A stretch of DNA of 64,000 nucleotides from an uncultured Clostridia bacterium (GTDB taxonomy: Bacteria > Bacillota > Clostridia > UBA1381). Each line of letters starts with the position of its first letter. The stretch's first letter is position 1. The notes under the pieces are model-generated. The model was not told where the DNA came from, did not search any database, and worked only from the letters and a program-made list of their open reading frames with translations. The stretch is from assembly GCA_934462715.1 (NCBI GenBank), contig CAKSIJ010000003.1, forward strand, positions 1-64,000, given 5' to 3'. Positions 1-8,225 of this stretch are shown here, piece by piece. Made by a program: the position numbers and the translations under genes.

Positions 1-232
1 AAATACGCACATCTCACCATTGTGCGGAGCTTGAAGTATCAACATACGACTGCGCTCCGCCCAACGGCAATCTGCACACATTTTCTTGCGTGTATGCGAA
101 ATACGCACATCTCGCCATTGTGCGGAGTTTGAAGTATTAACATACGACTGCGCTCCGCCCAACGGCAATCTGCACGCATTTTCTTGCGTGTATGCGAAAT
201 ATTCACATATTGCCGTTATGCGGAACCCGAAT
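1..232. repeat. Tandem palindromic repeat, family A (two full 98-base units plus a degenerate third)
   Basis: Units 1-98 and 99-196 differ at 4 of 98 positions; a decayed third unit starts at 197. Each unit contains an inverted repeat (GCGGAGC ... GCTCCGC) around a core reading TTGAAGTAT..ACATACGACTGC, followed by GGCAATCTGCACRCATTTT. The same core and tail recur at 44153-44352, so this is a dispersed family. The array may continue left of the window. There are no spacers, so it is not a CRISPR array. Confidence 0.85.
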
Positions 233-310
233 CATAAATATACTTCACTGTTACAAGGCATTTAAGAATATTTCTAATATTTCATTTTCAAATCATTTTA
301 TAAACAATTG

Positions 311-339
311 TTGTTTTGGCGGCGGCAAAGTGGTATAAT
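311..339 (+). promoter_or_regulatory. Sigma-A type promoter for the GNAT gene
   Basis: TTGTTT at 311-316 and a perfect TATAAT at 334-339 are separated by 17 bases and lie about 80 bases before the acetyltransferase start. The -35 box is weak. Confidence 0.5.
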
Positions 340-416
340 ATAAGGTGATACAATGGATACAAATATACATAGCTTGCAAATGATATAAACACCGCAGGAA
401 AGGAGCAAAGCACAGA

Positions 417-1562
417 ATGAACACAAGAATAGCTCAAAAATCCGACATTAAGGCAATCAGAGAAATGTGGAAAGACTACTACGGACTGTCACAGAATTTT
501 TGCGACTGGTTTTTTAACAGAGCCTTTTATTCTCAGAACAGTATTGTTGTAACCGAGGACGATACGATTGCCGCAAGCTCGGGATTTATTCCTTATCAAT
601 TGTCGCTCGGAGAAAAAAGTGTGTCTGCGGCATATATCGCAGGGACAGTAACTCTGCCCGAATATGCGTCGGAGGCTTTTTCAAGACAGCTGCTGGCGGA
701 CACGCTGCTTACGATAAATTCAAAGGATATTCCGATAAGCTTTTTGATTCCGCACAAATATTCTTTTTATGAAAAATACGGATTCAGAATCTGCTACAGC
801 TTTAAGCAATACACGCTCACGCCCGAAGCAATTCCGGGATTTTCGGTTCGCCACAGAATCGAAAGACACAAAATAAGTCCAAAGATCATAGAGGAGCTTA
901 ACGGAATATACGAAAGGTATATGACAGACAAAAACGGATATGTAATCAGAGATGAAGAAGCATGGAAGCTGATTTTGGAGGATTTGACCGCAAACTTCGG
1001 CGGAAAGACGGCAATTGCCTATAACAATAACGCCGAAGCGTGCGGATATATTCTTTATGTGGTTCATGACGGAATAATGGGAATATATGAAATGGCATAT
1101 GATGACAGAATCACATATGAAAGCTTAATGGGATATATAAAAGGGCATGAGCTGAGCGTCGGGAAAATAACGGTAAAAACAGATATGAATGATTTGTCAT
1201 ACCTTGATTTTTGCGACAACAGGAATCCGATAGCGGTCTATCCGTTCGTAATGGCGAGAATAAACAATGTAAAGGAAGCACTTTTGGAATGTGCCGCAGA
1301 CATTGAGGGAACGGTAAAGCTCGGTGTGGTTGACAGACTTCTTGAGGACAACAACAGAACCTTTTGCATTTCCAAAGACAGCGTTGAAGAAACCTCGGAG
1401 GAACCCGAAGCGGTTGCCGACATAGGTACGCTTACAATGCTCCTTTTCGGGTACATAAGCCCCGAAGAAGCGATGAAGCAGGGCTTGCTCACCGGAAATA
1501 TAAAGGCTGTATCCGTGCTGTTTGAAAAGAAAAATAATTTTATAAATATGCTGTATTTTTAA
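417..1562 (+). CDS. Eis-like GNAT family N-acetyltransferase
   Basis: The 381-residue protein has the Eis/Acetyltransf_9 layout: an N-terminal GNAT fold (about 1-140, with the FLIPHKYSFYEKYGF segment typical of the acetyl-CoA binding end), a second GNAT-like half, and a C-terminal SCP2-like region (about 290-375). Such enzymes move acetyl groups from acetyl-CoA to amines; the substrate cannot be read from sequence. The ATG follows an AGGA-type ribosome site (aaaggagcaaag). It is the first gene after the palindromic repeats and has its own promoter. The family assignment is good, the function open. Confidence 0.8.
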   Translation: MNTRIAQKSDIKAIREMWKDYYGLSQNFCDWFFNRAFYSQNSIVVTEDDTIAASSGFIPYQLSLGEKSVSAAYIAGTVTLPEYASEAFSRQLLADTLLTINSKDIPISFLIPHKYSFYEKYGFRICYSFKQYTLTPEAIPGFSVRHRIERHKISPKIIEELNGIYERYMTDKNGYVIRDEEAWKLILEDLTANFGGKTAIAYNNNAEACGYILYVVHDGIMGIYEMAYDDRITYESLMGYIKGHELSVGKITVKTDMNDLSYLDFCDNRNPIAVYPFVMARINNVKEALLECAADIEGTVKLGVVDRLLEDNNRTFCISKDSVEETSEEPEAVADIGTLTMLLFGYISPEEAMKQGLLTGNIKAVSVLFEKKNNFINMLYF

Positions 1563-1612
1563 TATATTTAATTACGAAAATAAGACAAAGACATCAATGC
1601 GGAGGAATGAAC

Positions 1613-2149
1613 ATGATATACGTAATACTTGCGGAAGGGTTTGAGGAAACAGAGGCAATCGAACCGGTGGATATAATGAAAAGAGCCGGTCTGGGAGTGA
1701 CTCTGGTAAGCTTGCAGGACAACAAATATGTTGAGGGCGCACACGGTATAACGGTTAAGGCGGATATATCGGTAAACGAACTGGTTAAAAAGGATATGGA
1801 GCTTTTAATGCTGCCCGGAGGTCCGGGACATACAAATCTCGATTCCGACGTGCGCGTACACGAGCTGATCGATTATGCCTGCGAAAACGGACTTTACATA
1901 GCGGCAATATGTGCTTCTCCCTCAATTCTCGGTAAAAAAGGCTTGCTCAGCGGTAAAAAAGCAACTTGTTTCCCGGGATTTGAGCAATATATGACGGGTG
2001 CGCAGCTGACCGGAGAAAAAGCCGTTGCGGACGGAAAATTTATAACCGGCAGGGGCGCGGGCGCAGCCGGCGAGTTCGGATTGAAAATTGTTGAAAAGCT
2101 AAAGGGCAAGGAATTGTCGGATAAGCTCAGGAGAGATATGCAGTATTGA
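1613..2149 (+). CDS. DJ-1/PfpI family protein
   Basis: This 178-residue protein is a single DJ-1/PfpI domain. The nucleophile elbow is visible as AAICASPSILG near residue 103 (the reactive Cys), with an upstream Glu in LAEGFEETEA near the N-terminus as in DJ-1 proteins. The family includes YajL and YhbO-like stress proteins. I chose the ATG at 1613 because GGAGG (1601-1605) lies 7 bases before it; the ATG at 1607 is too close. The stop overlaps the start of the next gene by one base, implying translational coupling with the cyclo-ligase. Confidence 0.85.
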   Translation: MIYVILAEGFEETEAIEPVDIMKRAGLGVTLVSLQDNKYVEGAHGITVKADISVNELVKKDMELLMLPGGPGHTNLDSDVRVHELIDYACENGLYIAAICASPSILGKKGLLSGKKATCFPGFEQYMTGAQLTGEKAVADGKFITGRGAGAAGEFGLKIVEKLKGKELSDKLRRDMQY

Positions 2150-2703
2150 TGAAAAGCGAAATACGGACAGCCAACAAAAACAAAAGAAGGGCAATGAGTA
2201 AGGAGGAAGCCGCGGAAAAGAGCGGACTTGCTCAGAACGCATTTCTTTCTTCACAGCTTTATAAAAATGCCGAAACAATAATGCTTTATTATCCGCTCGG
2301 AAACGAAACCGATACCTCGGTTATCGCACAGAAAGCCGCCGGCGATAAAAAAAGGCTGGTCTATCCGGTTACAGATGAGAAAACGGGTGAGATTACGCCT
2401 TATTATGTGAATAATACCGGCGGATTTCACATCGGTGCTTTTTCGGTTATGGAACCTGAAGCTACAAGCAAAGCCGACGTATCGGACATTGACGTTGTAA
2501 TTGTACCCGGAATAGCTTTCGGGAGGAACGGCGCAAGGATAGGCTTCGGAAAGGGCTGCTATGACGGGTTTTTAAAAAATCTCGGTGCGGTTAAAATCGG
2601 ATTTTGCTATGATTATCAGATTTGCGGCGGCTTTATTGGCGAGGAGCATGATATTAATATGGATTTTCTGATTACGGAAAGCGGGGTGCAGGCTTGTGAA
2701 TAA
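2149..2703 (+). CDS. 5-formyltetrahydrofolate cyclo-ligase family protein
   Basis: The 184-residue protein belongs to the family that converts 5-formyl-THF to 5,10-methenyl-THF using ATP, a folate repair step in the cytosol. Visible marks are the N-terminal basic helix (IRTANKNKRRAMS), MLYYPLGNETDT, and the C-terminal nucleotide/folate motif PGIAFGRNGARIGFGKGCYDGFL around residues 122-145, which matches the family glycine-rich signature. The ATG overlaps the preceding TGA (TGATG). The last bases overlap the GTG start of the CPBP gene, so three genes appear to be one transcript. Confidence 0.88.
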   Translation: MKSEIRTANKNKRRAMSKEEAAEKSGLAQNAFLSSQLYKNAETIMLYYPLGNETDTSVIAQKAAGDKKRLVYPVTDEKTGEITPYYVNNTGGFHIGAFSVMEPEATSKADVSDIDVVIVPGIAFGRNGARIGFGKGCYDGFLKNLGAVKIGFCYDYQICGGFIGEEHDINMDFLITESGVQACE

Positions 2704-3604
2704 AGGTTTTCAGGTCGGTTGGTGGCTTATAATACTTACAATAGTACTGATGACCGTTGTTCCCATTCCGTTTATCGGTTGGATTGCGGACGGTGACAAT
2801 GCAATTGCGGAATATACCGTTTCGATTCTGGGTGAGCTTGCTTTGCTGATTCCGTCGGCGCTCGGAATATTATATATTCGTCTTGCCGAAAAAAAAGACG
2901 CACCGGCGGTACCGATAAGGGAAATCATTTCAATCAAAAAGGTTAAGCCGTCAGCAATTTTGCTCGGAATTCCGGCAATGCTCGGAGCACAGTATTTTAT
3001 AACATATCTGACTCTGCCGGTTCAGGCAGTTCTGATTGCTCTGTTCGGCGAGGAAACGGCAACGTCGCAGATGCTGATTCCGTCGGGTGCCGGCGAATAT
3101 ATAATTGCCTTTACGGCACTTTGTATAGCGGCGCCGATTGCGGAGGAGCTTCTGTGCAGGGGTGTGCTTATGAAGCTGTTCGGAAAATACGGTATCGCAA
3201 CGGCTTTAATTTCAAGCTCGGTTGCATTTACGCTTCTGCATTTTGAAGCGAGAACCTTTATTCAGATTCTGTTCGTCGGCTTGCTTCTGGGGATTTTCAG
3301 AATTTGCACCGGATCGGTAATACCGGGAATAATAATGCATTGCGCAAACAATTTGCTGAGTTTTTGTCAGATGACAATGCTTGCGGAAAATGAAATTATT
3401 CCGCTTGTGATATGCATTGCTCTGGCAGTGCTGTTTGTTCCGGTAATGTTTTTGCTGTTTTCAAAATATGATAAGCATTTTGAAAAGCCGGATATTCCGA
3501 TGACCGTAACAAAAACGGGATTTTCTCTCGGAGCGTGCATTTGCATAGGCTTGTTTGCAGTGTATAATTTCGGAATGTTTCTGGAACATATAATTAACCT
3601 GTAA
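2696..3604 (+). CDS. CPBP family intramembrane glutamic endopeptidase
   Basis: The 302-residue, multi-spanning membrane protein carries the CPBP (Abi/CAAX protease-like) signature: EELLCRGV (EExxxR), then FTLLHF (FxxxH) and IMHCANN (HxxxN), within residues about 150-225. These Glu and His residues form the active site in characterised members (Rce1-like). Substrates vary from bacteriocin immunity to signalling and cannot be inferred here. The start is a GTG that overlaps the end of the cyclo-ligase gene by eight bases. Confidence 0.87.
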   Translation: MNKGFQVGWWLIILTIVLMTVVPIPFIGWIADGDNAIAEYTVSILGELALLIPSALGILYIRLAEKKDAPAVPIREIISIKKVKPSAILLGIPAMLGAQYFITYLTLPVQAVLIALFGEETATSQMLIPSGAGEYIIAFTALCIAAPIAEELLCRGVLMKLFGKYGIATALISSSVAFTLLHFEARTFIQILFVGLLLGIFRICTGSVIPGIIMHCANNLLSFCQMTMLAENEIIPLVICIALAVLFVPVMFLLFSKYDKHFEKPDIPMTVTKTGFSLGACICIGLFAVYNFGMFLEHIINL

Positions 3605-3629
3605 AAAGGTTTGAAAGGTTTGATTGATT

Positions 3630-4397
3630 ATGCTGTTTGATTCACATTCGCATTATAATGACGAAAAATTCGATGATGACAGGGATTCTCTGCTGTCATC
3701 AATGCCGGAGAACAATGTCGGACTTATAATGAATGCCTGTTCTTCAATAGAGGAAATACCTGCAATTATTGAATTAACACGAAAATATCCGTTTGTTTAC
3801 GGCTCTGTCGGCGTTCATCCGCATGAGGTTGAGAATATGACGGAAAACGATATTGAGATTTTAAGAAAATATGCGGCAGATGAGAAGATAAAAGCAATCG
3901 GAGAAATCGGACTTGACTATTTTTACGATAATTCTCCGAGGGATTTGCAGAAAAAGTGGTTTGCTCGTCAGATTGAGTTGGCATGCGAGCTGAATCTGCC
4001 TATTATCGTTCATGACAGGGACGCTCATGCAGATACCGTGGATATATTAAAGCAATGCCATGCCGAAAGGTGTGGAGGAGTGTTTCATTGCTATTCGGGA
4101 AGCGCAGAAATGGCAAAGGAGATATTGAACCTCGGAATGTACATTGCGTTCGGAGGAAGTCTGACGTTTAAAAAGTCTGTCAAGCCTAAGGAGGCTGCCG
4201 CGGTTGTTCCGCTCGACAGAATACTGACCGAAACCGATTGCCCTTATCTCACCCCCGAGCCGTACAGAGGAAAGCGCAACAGTTCCTTATATATGTACCT
4301 TGTTGCGGAAAAGCTTGCCGAAATCAAGGGTGTAAGCGTTGAAGCAATAGAAAACGCAACCTATGAAAATGCAAAAAGATGCTTTAAAATACAATAA
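3630..4397 (+). CDS. tatD: TatD family metal-dependent DNase
   Basis: At 255 residues this is a full-length TatD protein: the N-terminal metal site FDSHSHYND, the Glu ligand in IGEIGLDYF (about 91-99), HDRDAH, HCYSGS and the final TETDCPYLTPEP motif are all present. TatD enzymes are cytosolic 3'-5' exonucleases. The ATG at 3630 is preferred over the TTG at 3624 because it gives the family N-terminus (MLFDSHSHYND) with AAAGG 12 bases upstream. It precedes a radical SAM gene of the type regularly linked to tatD. Confidence 0.93.
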   Translation: MLFDSHSHYNDEKFDDDRDSLLSSMPENNVGLIMNACSSIEEIPAIIELTRKYPFVYGSVGVHPHEVENMTENDIEILRKYAADEKIKAIGEIGLDYFYDNSPRDLQKKWFARQIELACELNLPIIVHDRDAHADTVDILKQCHAERCGGVFHCYSGSAEMAKEILNLGMYIAFGGSLTFKKSVKPKEAAAVVPLDRILTETDCPYLTPEPYRGKRNSSLYMYLVAEKLAEIKGVSVEAIENATYENAKRCFKIQ

Positions 4398-4438
4398 AAA
4401 AACGATAGGCATACGATAATCGAAACGGAGGAATATTT

Positions 4439-5044
4439 ATGCCGGCAATGAATATAGTATATGAATATCAAAATCAGATGTATGTGAATCTTACAAACAG
4501 ATGCACCAATAAATGCAAGTTCTGCATACGCTTCACGCCGTCCGGGGTTGACGGAATAGATTTGTGGCTTGAACATGAACCGAGTGCCGATGAAGTGATA
4601 AAGGCACTTGAAGATAAGAACTACAAAAGATATAAAGAGGTTGTGTTCTGCGGATTCGGAGAGCCGACAATGCGGCTTGACGTTTTGCTTGAAACGGCAC
4701 GCTACATCAAGAAAAATTCAGACCTCAAAGTAAGAATAAACACGAACGGACACGCAAACAGAATTGCCGGAAAGGACGTTACTCCTCTGATGCTCGGGCT
4801 TGTTGATTGCCTGTCTATAAGCCTGAATGCCGAAAACGCAAAAAAATATAACGATATATGCGTCTGCGATTACGGCGAGGACGGCTTTTACGAAATGATA
4901 GATTTTGCAAAGAAAGCAAAAAAATATGTTCCCAAGGTTGTGCTTAGCGTGGTTGATGTTATAGGCAAAGACGCTATTGAAAAGTGCAGAAAAATTGCAG
5001 CGGACGCAGGAGTGGAATACAGAGTAAGAGAATACTCGGAATAA
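4439..5044 (+). CDS. TatD-linked radical SAM protein
   Basis: The 201-residue protein has a radical SAM motif CTNKCKFC (CxxxCxxC, near residue 22) preceded by VNLTNRC, and the GFGEPTMR glycine-rich strand. Size, motif and position directly after tatD match the family described as radical SAM protein, TatD family-associated, whose reaction is unknown. GGAGG sits 7 bases before the ATG. It lacks any SPASM or extra cluster domain. The 41-base gap after tatD suggests cotranscription. It is followed by a family B repeat element. Confidence 0.88.
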   Translation: MPAMNIVYEYQNQMYVNLTNRCTNKCKFCIRFTPSGVDGIDLWLEHEPSADEVIKALEDKNYKRYKEVVFCGFGEPTMRLDVLLETARYIKKNSDLKVRINTNGHANRIAGKDVTPLMLGLVDCLSISLNAENAKKYNDICVCDYGEDGFYEMIDFAKKAKKYVPKVVLSVVDVIGKDAIEKCRKIAADAGVEYRVREYSE

Positions 5045-5068
5045 TAAAAATATTCAAAGAGGACCGAA

Positions 5069-5295
5069 AAGTCTGAGTAAAATCGCCCATAGCACTACTT
5101 TCTGCTCGGGGTAGCGCAGCGGCTGAATGGCAGTGAATGACAATTCAGTGAATTGTCAGAGCCATTCAGTGACCGAACCGCAGTGAGAAGTACAAACCGT
5201 ACGGCACCACTCGCTGCGAAGCAGCACTCTGGGCGATTTTCTTTCAGACTTCAGTTTTGTGCCTTACGGCACGGAGAGAAATGGGTATGAAAATG
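5069..5295 (+). repeat. Dispersed palindromic element, family B, copy 1 (with internal cruciform)
   Basis: The outer arms AAGTCTGAGTAAAATCGCCC (5069-5088) and GGGCGATTTTCTTTCAGACTT-type sequence (5231-5251) are inverted. Inside is a nested hairpin: CTGAATGGC/GCCATTCAG (5123-5131 and 5161-5169) enclosing GACAATTC/GAATTGTC. After the right arm comes a small hairpin GTGCCTTACGGCAC, a purine stretch and ATG. Copies recur at 21131-21282 and, truncated, at 62669-62719. Confidence 0.85.
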
Positions 5296-5439
5296 AAAAC
5301 CGAAATACGCAAATTTGAAAGCTTAACATACATCGTAAGATTTCCGGACAATTATGTTGACGGAGAAAAATATCCTGTCATTTTCTTTCTGCACGGAGCA
5401 GAAGAACGAAAATGCAGGGCAAATAACAAACACGTTTGA
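5293..5439 (+). pseudogene. Truncated alpha/beta hydrolase (esterase) remnant
   Basis: A 48-residue open frame begins like a PHB-depolymerase or prolyl-oligopeptidase-type esterase: FPDNYVDGEKYPVIFFLHGA, the strand leading to the oxyanion loop. It then reads EERKC... and stops at 5439, without nucleophile or catalytic triad. An intact member would have 200 or more residues, so this is a 5' fragment, probably from a deletion that removed everything after the HGAG loop. Its start codon lies at the end of the family B element, which supplies its ribosome site. Confidence 0.65.
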
Positions 5440-5499
5440 GGGCAGTGAAATTTTCGGATAACACAATTAAAAAAATCTATTATTGACGGAGGTGTCGGT

Positions 5500-6687
5500 A
5501 TGATAAGAAAATCGCTTATATCCTTAATTTACGATACGGTATCTATAGAAAGGTGGAACGATCACATTCGTCCTTTCTGCGGATTTACCGAGCTGGACAA
5601 ACAGGCGCATAAAATGTTTTATGCGTATGTGCTTGCAAAATGTGAGGGACATGGAAATTATGACCCCAATCTTCTGATTGAGGGCGGAATATTCGAGTTT
5701 TTACACAGAGAAATACTCACCGACATCAAGCCGCCGATATATCACAGACTGATGAAAGAAAAAGGAGCGCAGATAAACGAATGGGTTCTGAATCAGCTTG
5801 AGGACAGACTGAAAAGCTTAAAGGGCAGCTTCTTTGAAAAAATGTGCGAATATTATCTGAACCCCTTATATGCCAAAAAGGAAAAACAGATTTTAAAAGC
5901 GGCGCACTATTATGCAACCGACTGGGAGTTTAAGGTTATCTATCCCTTAAATGCAAACACATACGGAATCGAACAGGTTCGCTCTGAGGTTACGAGAGGT
6001 CTGTCTGCGTGCAACACCTTTGACGGCTTCCAGAAATTCGCAACCGACCCCGATTTGCAGGAGCTTTTATCAATTATCGGAAAGCTGAGGTATCAGCAGC
6101 GGTGGTCGAGAGCGGTAAGAATGCCGGTTACATATGTAATGGGACATATGCTTGTGGTTGCGATTCTGTCATATCTGTGCGGTCTTGAAATCGGCGTATG
6201 CGATAAGCGTGCGGAAAACAACTTTTTCGGAGGTCTGTTCCATGATTTGCCCGAGGTTCTGACAAGAGATATTGTTTCCCCCGTCAAGGCTTCGGTAAAA
6301 GGTCTTGATAATCTTATCAAGGAAATCGAGGACGAGCAGATGCAAAAAATCATCTTTCCGCTTGTACCCGATGAGTGGAAAAATGAGCTTGAATACTTTA
6401 CGCAGGACGAATTTGATTCAAAGGTTATAATCGACGGTCAGATAACAAAAACCACATCGGAGGAGATAAACCGCAAATTCAATGATGCAAAGTATTCTCC
6501 CATCGACGGACAGATTATAAGAGGGTGCGATCATTTATCGGCATATCTCGAAGCGTATCTGTCGTTGAAATACGGCTTTGAATCGGAGAGCCTGCAAACG
6601 GGGTATCACAATCTGTTTGCGCAGTATGAAAATAAAAACATAGCCGGTGTGGATTTCGGACTGCTGTTTGATTATTTTAAAATTTAA
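5500..6687 (+). CDS. HD domain (YfbR-like) phosphohydrolase
   Basis: The 395-residue protein has an HD domain resembling the YfbR 5'-nucleotidase group: RWSRAV, a His in MGHMLVV (about 215), then GLFHDLPEVLTRDIVSPVK (HD at about 248) and a late Asp in GCDHLSAY (about 345). All metal-binding residues of the H...HD...D pattern are present. The N-terminal 190 residues and the C-terminal part have no assignment I recognise. YfbR enzymes hydrolyse deoxynucleoside monophosphates; this larger protein may differ. It has a good GGAGG site and is followed by a long inverted repeat. Confidence 0.78.
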   Translation: MIRKSLISLIYDTVSIERWNDHIRPFCGFTELDKQAHKMFYAYVLAKCEGHGNYDPNLLIEGGIFEFLHREILTDIKPPIYHRLMKEKGAQINEWVLNQLEDRLKSLKGSFFEKMCEYYLNPLYAKKEKQILKAAHYYATDWEFKVIYPLNANTYGIEQVRSEVTRGLSACNTFDGFQKFATDPDLQELLSIIGKLRYQQRWSRAVRMPVTYVMGHMLVVAILSYLCGLEIGVCDKRAENNFFGGLFHDLPEVLTRDIVSPVKASVKGLDNLIKEIEDEQMQKIIFPLVPDEWKNELEYFTQDEFDSKVIIDGQITKTTSEEINRKFNDAKYSPIDGQIIRGCDHLSAYLEAYLSLKYGFESESLQTGYHNLFAQYENKNIAGVDFGLLFDYFKI

Positions 6688-6699
6688 AAATACCATAGG

Positions 6700-6841
6700 C
6701 TAACCACTCACTTTGATATACGAACTCGTTTTTTAGTTGAATTAATCAAACTTTTGATATAAGCTTAACTAAAATACAACCAAAAAAATTCAGAGAACTC
6801 AAACGTTTGAGCGTGTTCGGATATCAAAGCGAGTGGTTAAG
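6700..6841. repeat. Long imperfect inverted repeat in the HD gene-recX gap (MITE-like)
   Basis: The arms at 6700-6728 and 6812-6841 are near-perfect inverted copies (CTAACCACTC.CTTTGATAT.CGAAC.CG against its complement). A shorter internal inverted pair TTTTTAGTTGA / TTAACTAAAATA lies inside. The length of about 140 bases, AT-rich interior and long terminal arms suggest a miniature mobile element or a large hairpin terminator; there is no U-tract after the right arm, favouring the former. Confidence 0.6.
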
Positions 6842-6858
6842 AGGGGAGTTTTAAAAAT

Positions 6859-7356
6859 ATGATGAGGAACAAAAAACAGCTTGATACCTTTGAAGATACA
6901 AAGGAAAAGGCTTTGCGTTTGCTGGAATTTCGGAATCATTCCGAAAAGGAATTGACGGATAAGCTTGCCCGATTGGGTGCGTCATCGGAGAATATCGAAA
7001 GAACAGTTGAATTTTTAACCGGCTATAAGCTGATTAACGATGAAAATTATGCCGAAGCATTTGCAAGGGATTTGCATCATTTAAAGGGTTACGGAAAAAA
7101 CCGCATAAGAAGCGAGCTGTACGCAAAGGGAATTGACGGAGCAATAATCGATACTGTTCTGGAGGAGCTTGACGATAACGATTTGGACTTGCTGACCGAA
7201 AAAATAAAAAAACGTTTAAACGGAGATTTTGAGAAAAAAAGCCGTGACAGAGTTACAAGATATTTCGTTAACAAGGGATATTCGTTTGATGAAATCAGAA
7301 GCTGCATAGAAAAAACAGTGCAGTCAGATGAGAATCAACAGACAAACGATTTATAA
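6859..7356 (+). CDS. recX: Regulatory protein RecX
   Basis: The 165-residue, helical, highly charged protein has the RecX three-repeat pattern: KALRLLEFRNHSEKELTDKLARLG, then a central block with GYGKNRIRSEL and a third repeat RVTRYFVNKGYSFDEIRSCI. RecX binds RecA filaments and modulates their activity. It begins with two consecutive ATGs; GGGGAG lies upstream of the first. It follows the inverted repeat and is 35 bases before cdaA. No recA is present in the window. Confidence 0.9.
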   Translation: MMRNKKQLDTFEDTKEKALRLLEFRNHSEKELTDKLARLGASSENIERTVEFLTGYKLINDENYAEAFARDLHHLKGYGKNRIRSELYAKGIDGAIIDTVLEELDDNDLDLLTEKIKKRLNGDFEKKSRDRVTRYFVNKGYSFDEIRSCIEKTVQSDENQQTNDL

Positions 7357-7391
7357 CTATACATAAAAACCGATAATCGGAGGTGTTTTGA

Positions 7392-8225
7392 GTGGACTAT
7401 ATTACAAAATTTATTCAGCTGATCAGAATAACGGACATCATTGACATAGTTTTGGTTGCCGTTCTGATATATCAGCTGCTGAAAATGCTCAGGGAAACGA
7501 GAGCCATACAGCTTGTAAAGGGAATTGCGATTTTGTTTGTTCTGATGCAGATAAGTGCATGGATGAATTTCAGAACGATAAATTATCTTTTGAAAAACAT
7601 AATGCAGGTCGGATTGTTTTCGGTTGTTGTAATTTTTCAGCCTGAGCTGAGAAGTCTGCTTGAACGCGTAGGCAGATCAAAGGTCGGAAAGCTTATAGAT
7701 TTCTCGGGACAGAGCCGTGAGGAAAATTCTATAGAAAACATGACCGATGAAATAGTCCGTGCCACGGTTAATATGTCCTCAACAAAAACGGGTGCGCTTA
7801 TAGTGCTTGAACGAGAAACCAAGCTCGGGGATATATTAAAATCCGGAACGGTGATAAATGCGGAGGTTACGTCTGCACTGCTTGAAAATATATTCGTTCC
7901 TAATACCCCGCTTCATGACGGAGCTGTTGTAATAAGGGGGGACAGAATATCCTATGCGGGCTGCCTTTTACCGCTGACCTCGAATATCAATTTGTCAAGG
8001 GAGCTGGGAACAAGGCACAGAGCGGCAATAGGTATGTCGGAGTCGTCCGACGCAATGGTTATAGTCGTAAGCGAGGAAACCGGGAAAATATCGGTTGCCG
8101 TTAACGGCAATCTGACGAGAAATCTGAACGGTCAGACCTTGAAAAACGCAATCATGCGTGCATTGAAGCCCGGTAATACCTCCGAACACGGAATGAAGCA
8201 TTTCTTAAAGGGGGTAAGTAAATGA
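7392..8225 (+). CDS. cdaA: Diadenylate cyclase CdaA
   Basis: The 277-residue protein makes cyclic di-AMP from two ATP. Three N-terminal membrane segments (about 15-90) precede the DAC domain. Its catalytic motifs PLHDGAVVI (about 173) and GTRHRAAIG (about 205) are both intact. The start is a GTG with CGGAGGTG upstream. The stop overlaps the start of cdaR (ATGA), the standard cdaA-cdaR arrangement in Firmicutes, usually followed by glmM; glmM is not adjacent here and hslO follows instead. Confidence 0.95.
   Translation: MDYITKFIQLIRITDIIDIVLVAVLIYQLLKMLRETRAIQLVKGIAILFVLMQISAWMNFRTINYLLKNIMQVGLFSVVVIFQPELRSLLERVGRSKVGKLIDFSGQSREENSIENMTDEIVRATVNMSSTKTGALIVLERETKLGDILKSGTVINAEVTSALLENIFVPNTPLHDGAVVIRGDRISYAGCLLPLTSNINLSRELGTRHRAAIGMSESSDAMVIVVSEETGKISVAVNGNLTRNLNGQTLKNAIMRALKPGNTSEHGMKHFLKGVSK

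Noticed and set aside
1..196. Tandem 98-base repeats as a CRISPR array
   Set aside because: Units are contiguous with no unique spacers, the repeat is much longer than a CRISPR repeat, and no cas gene is near.
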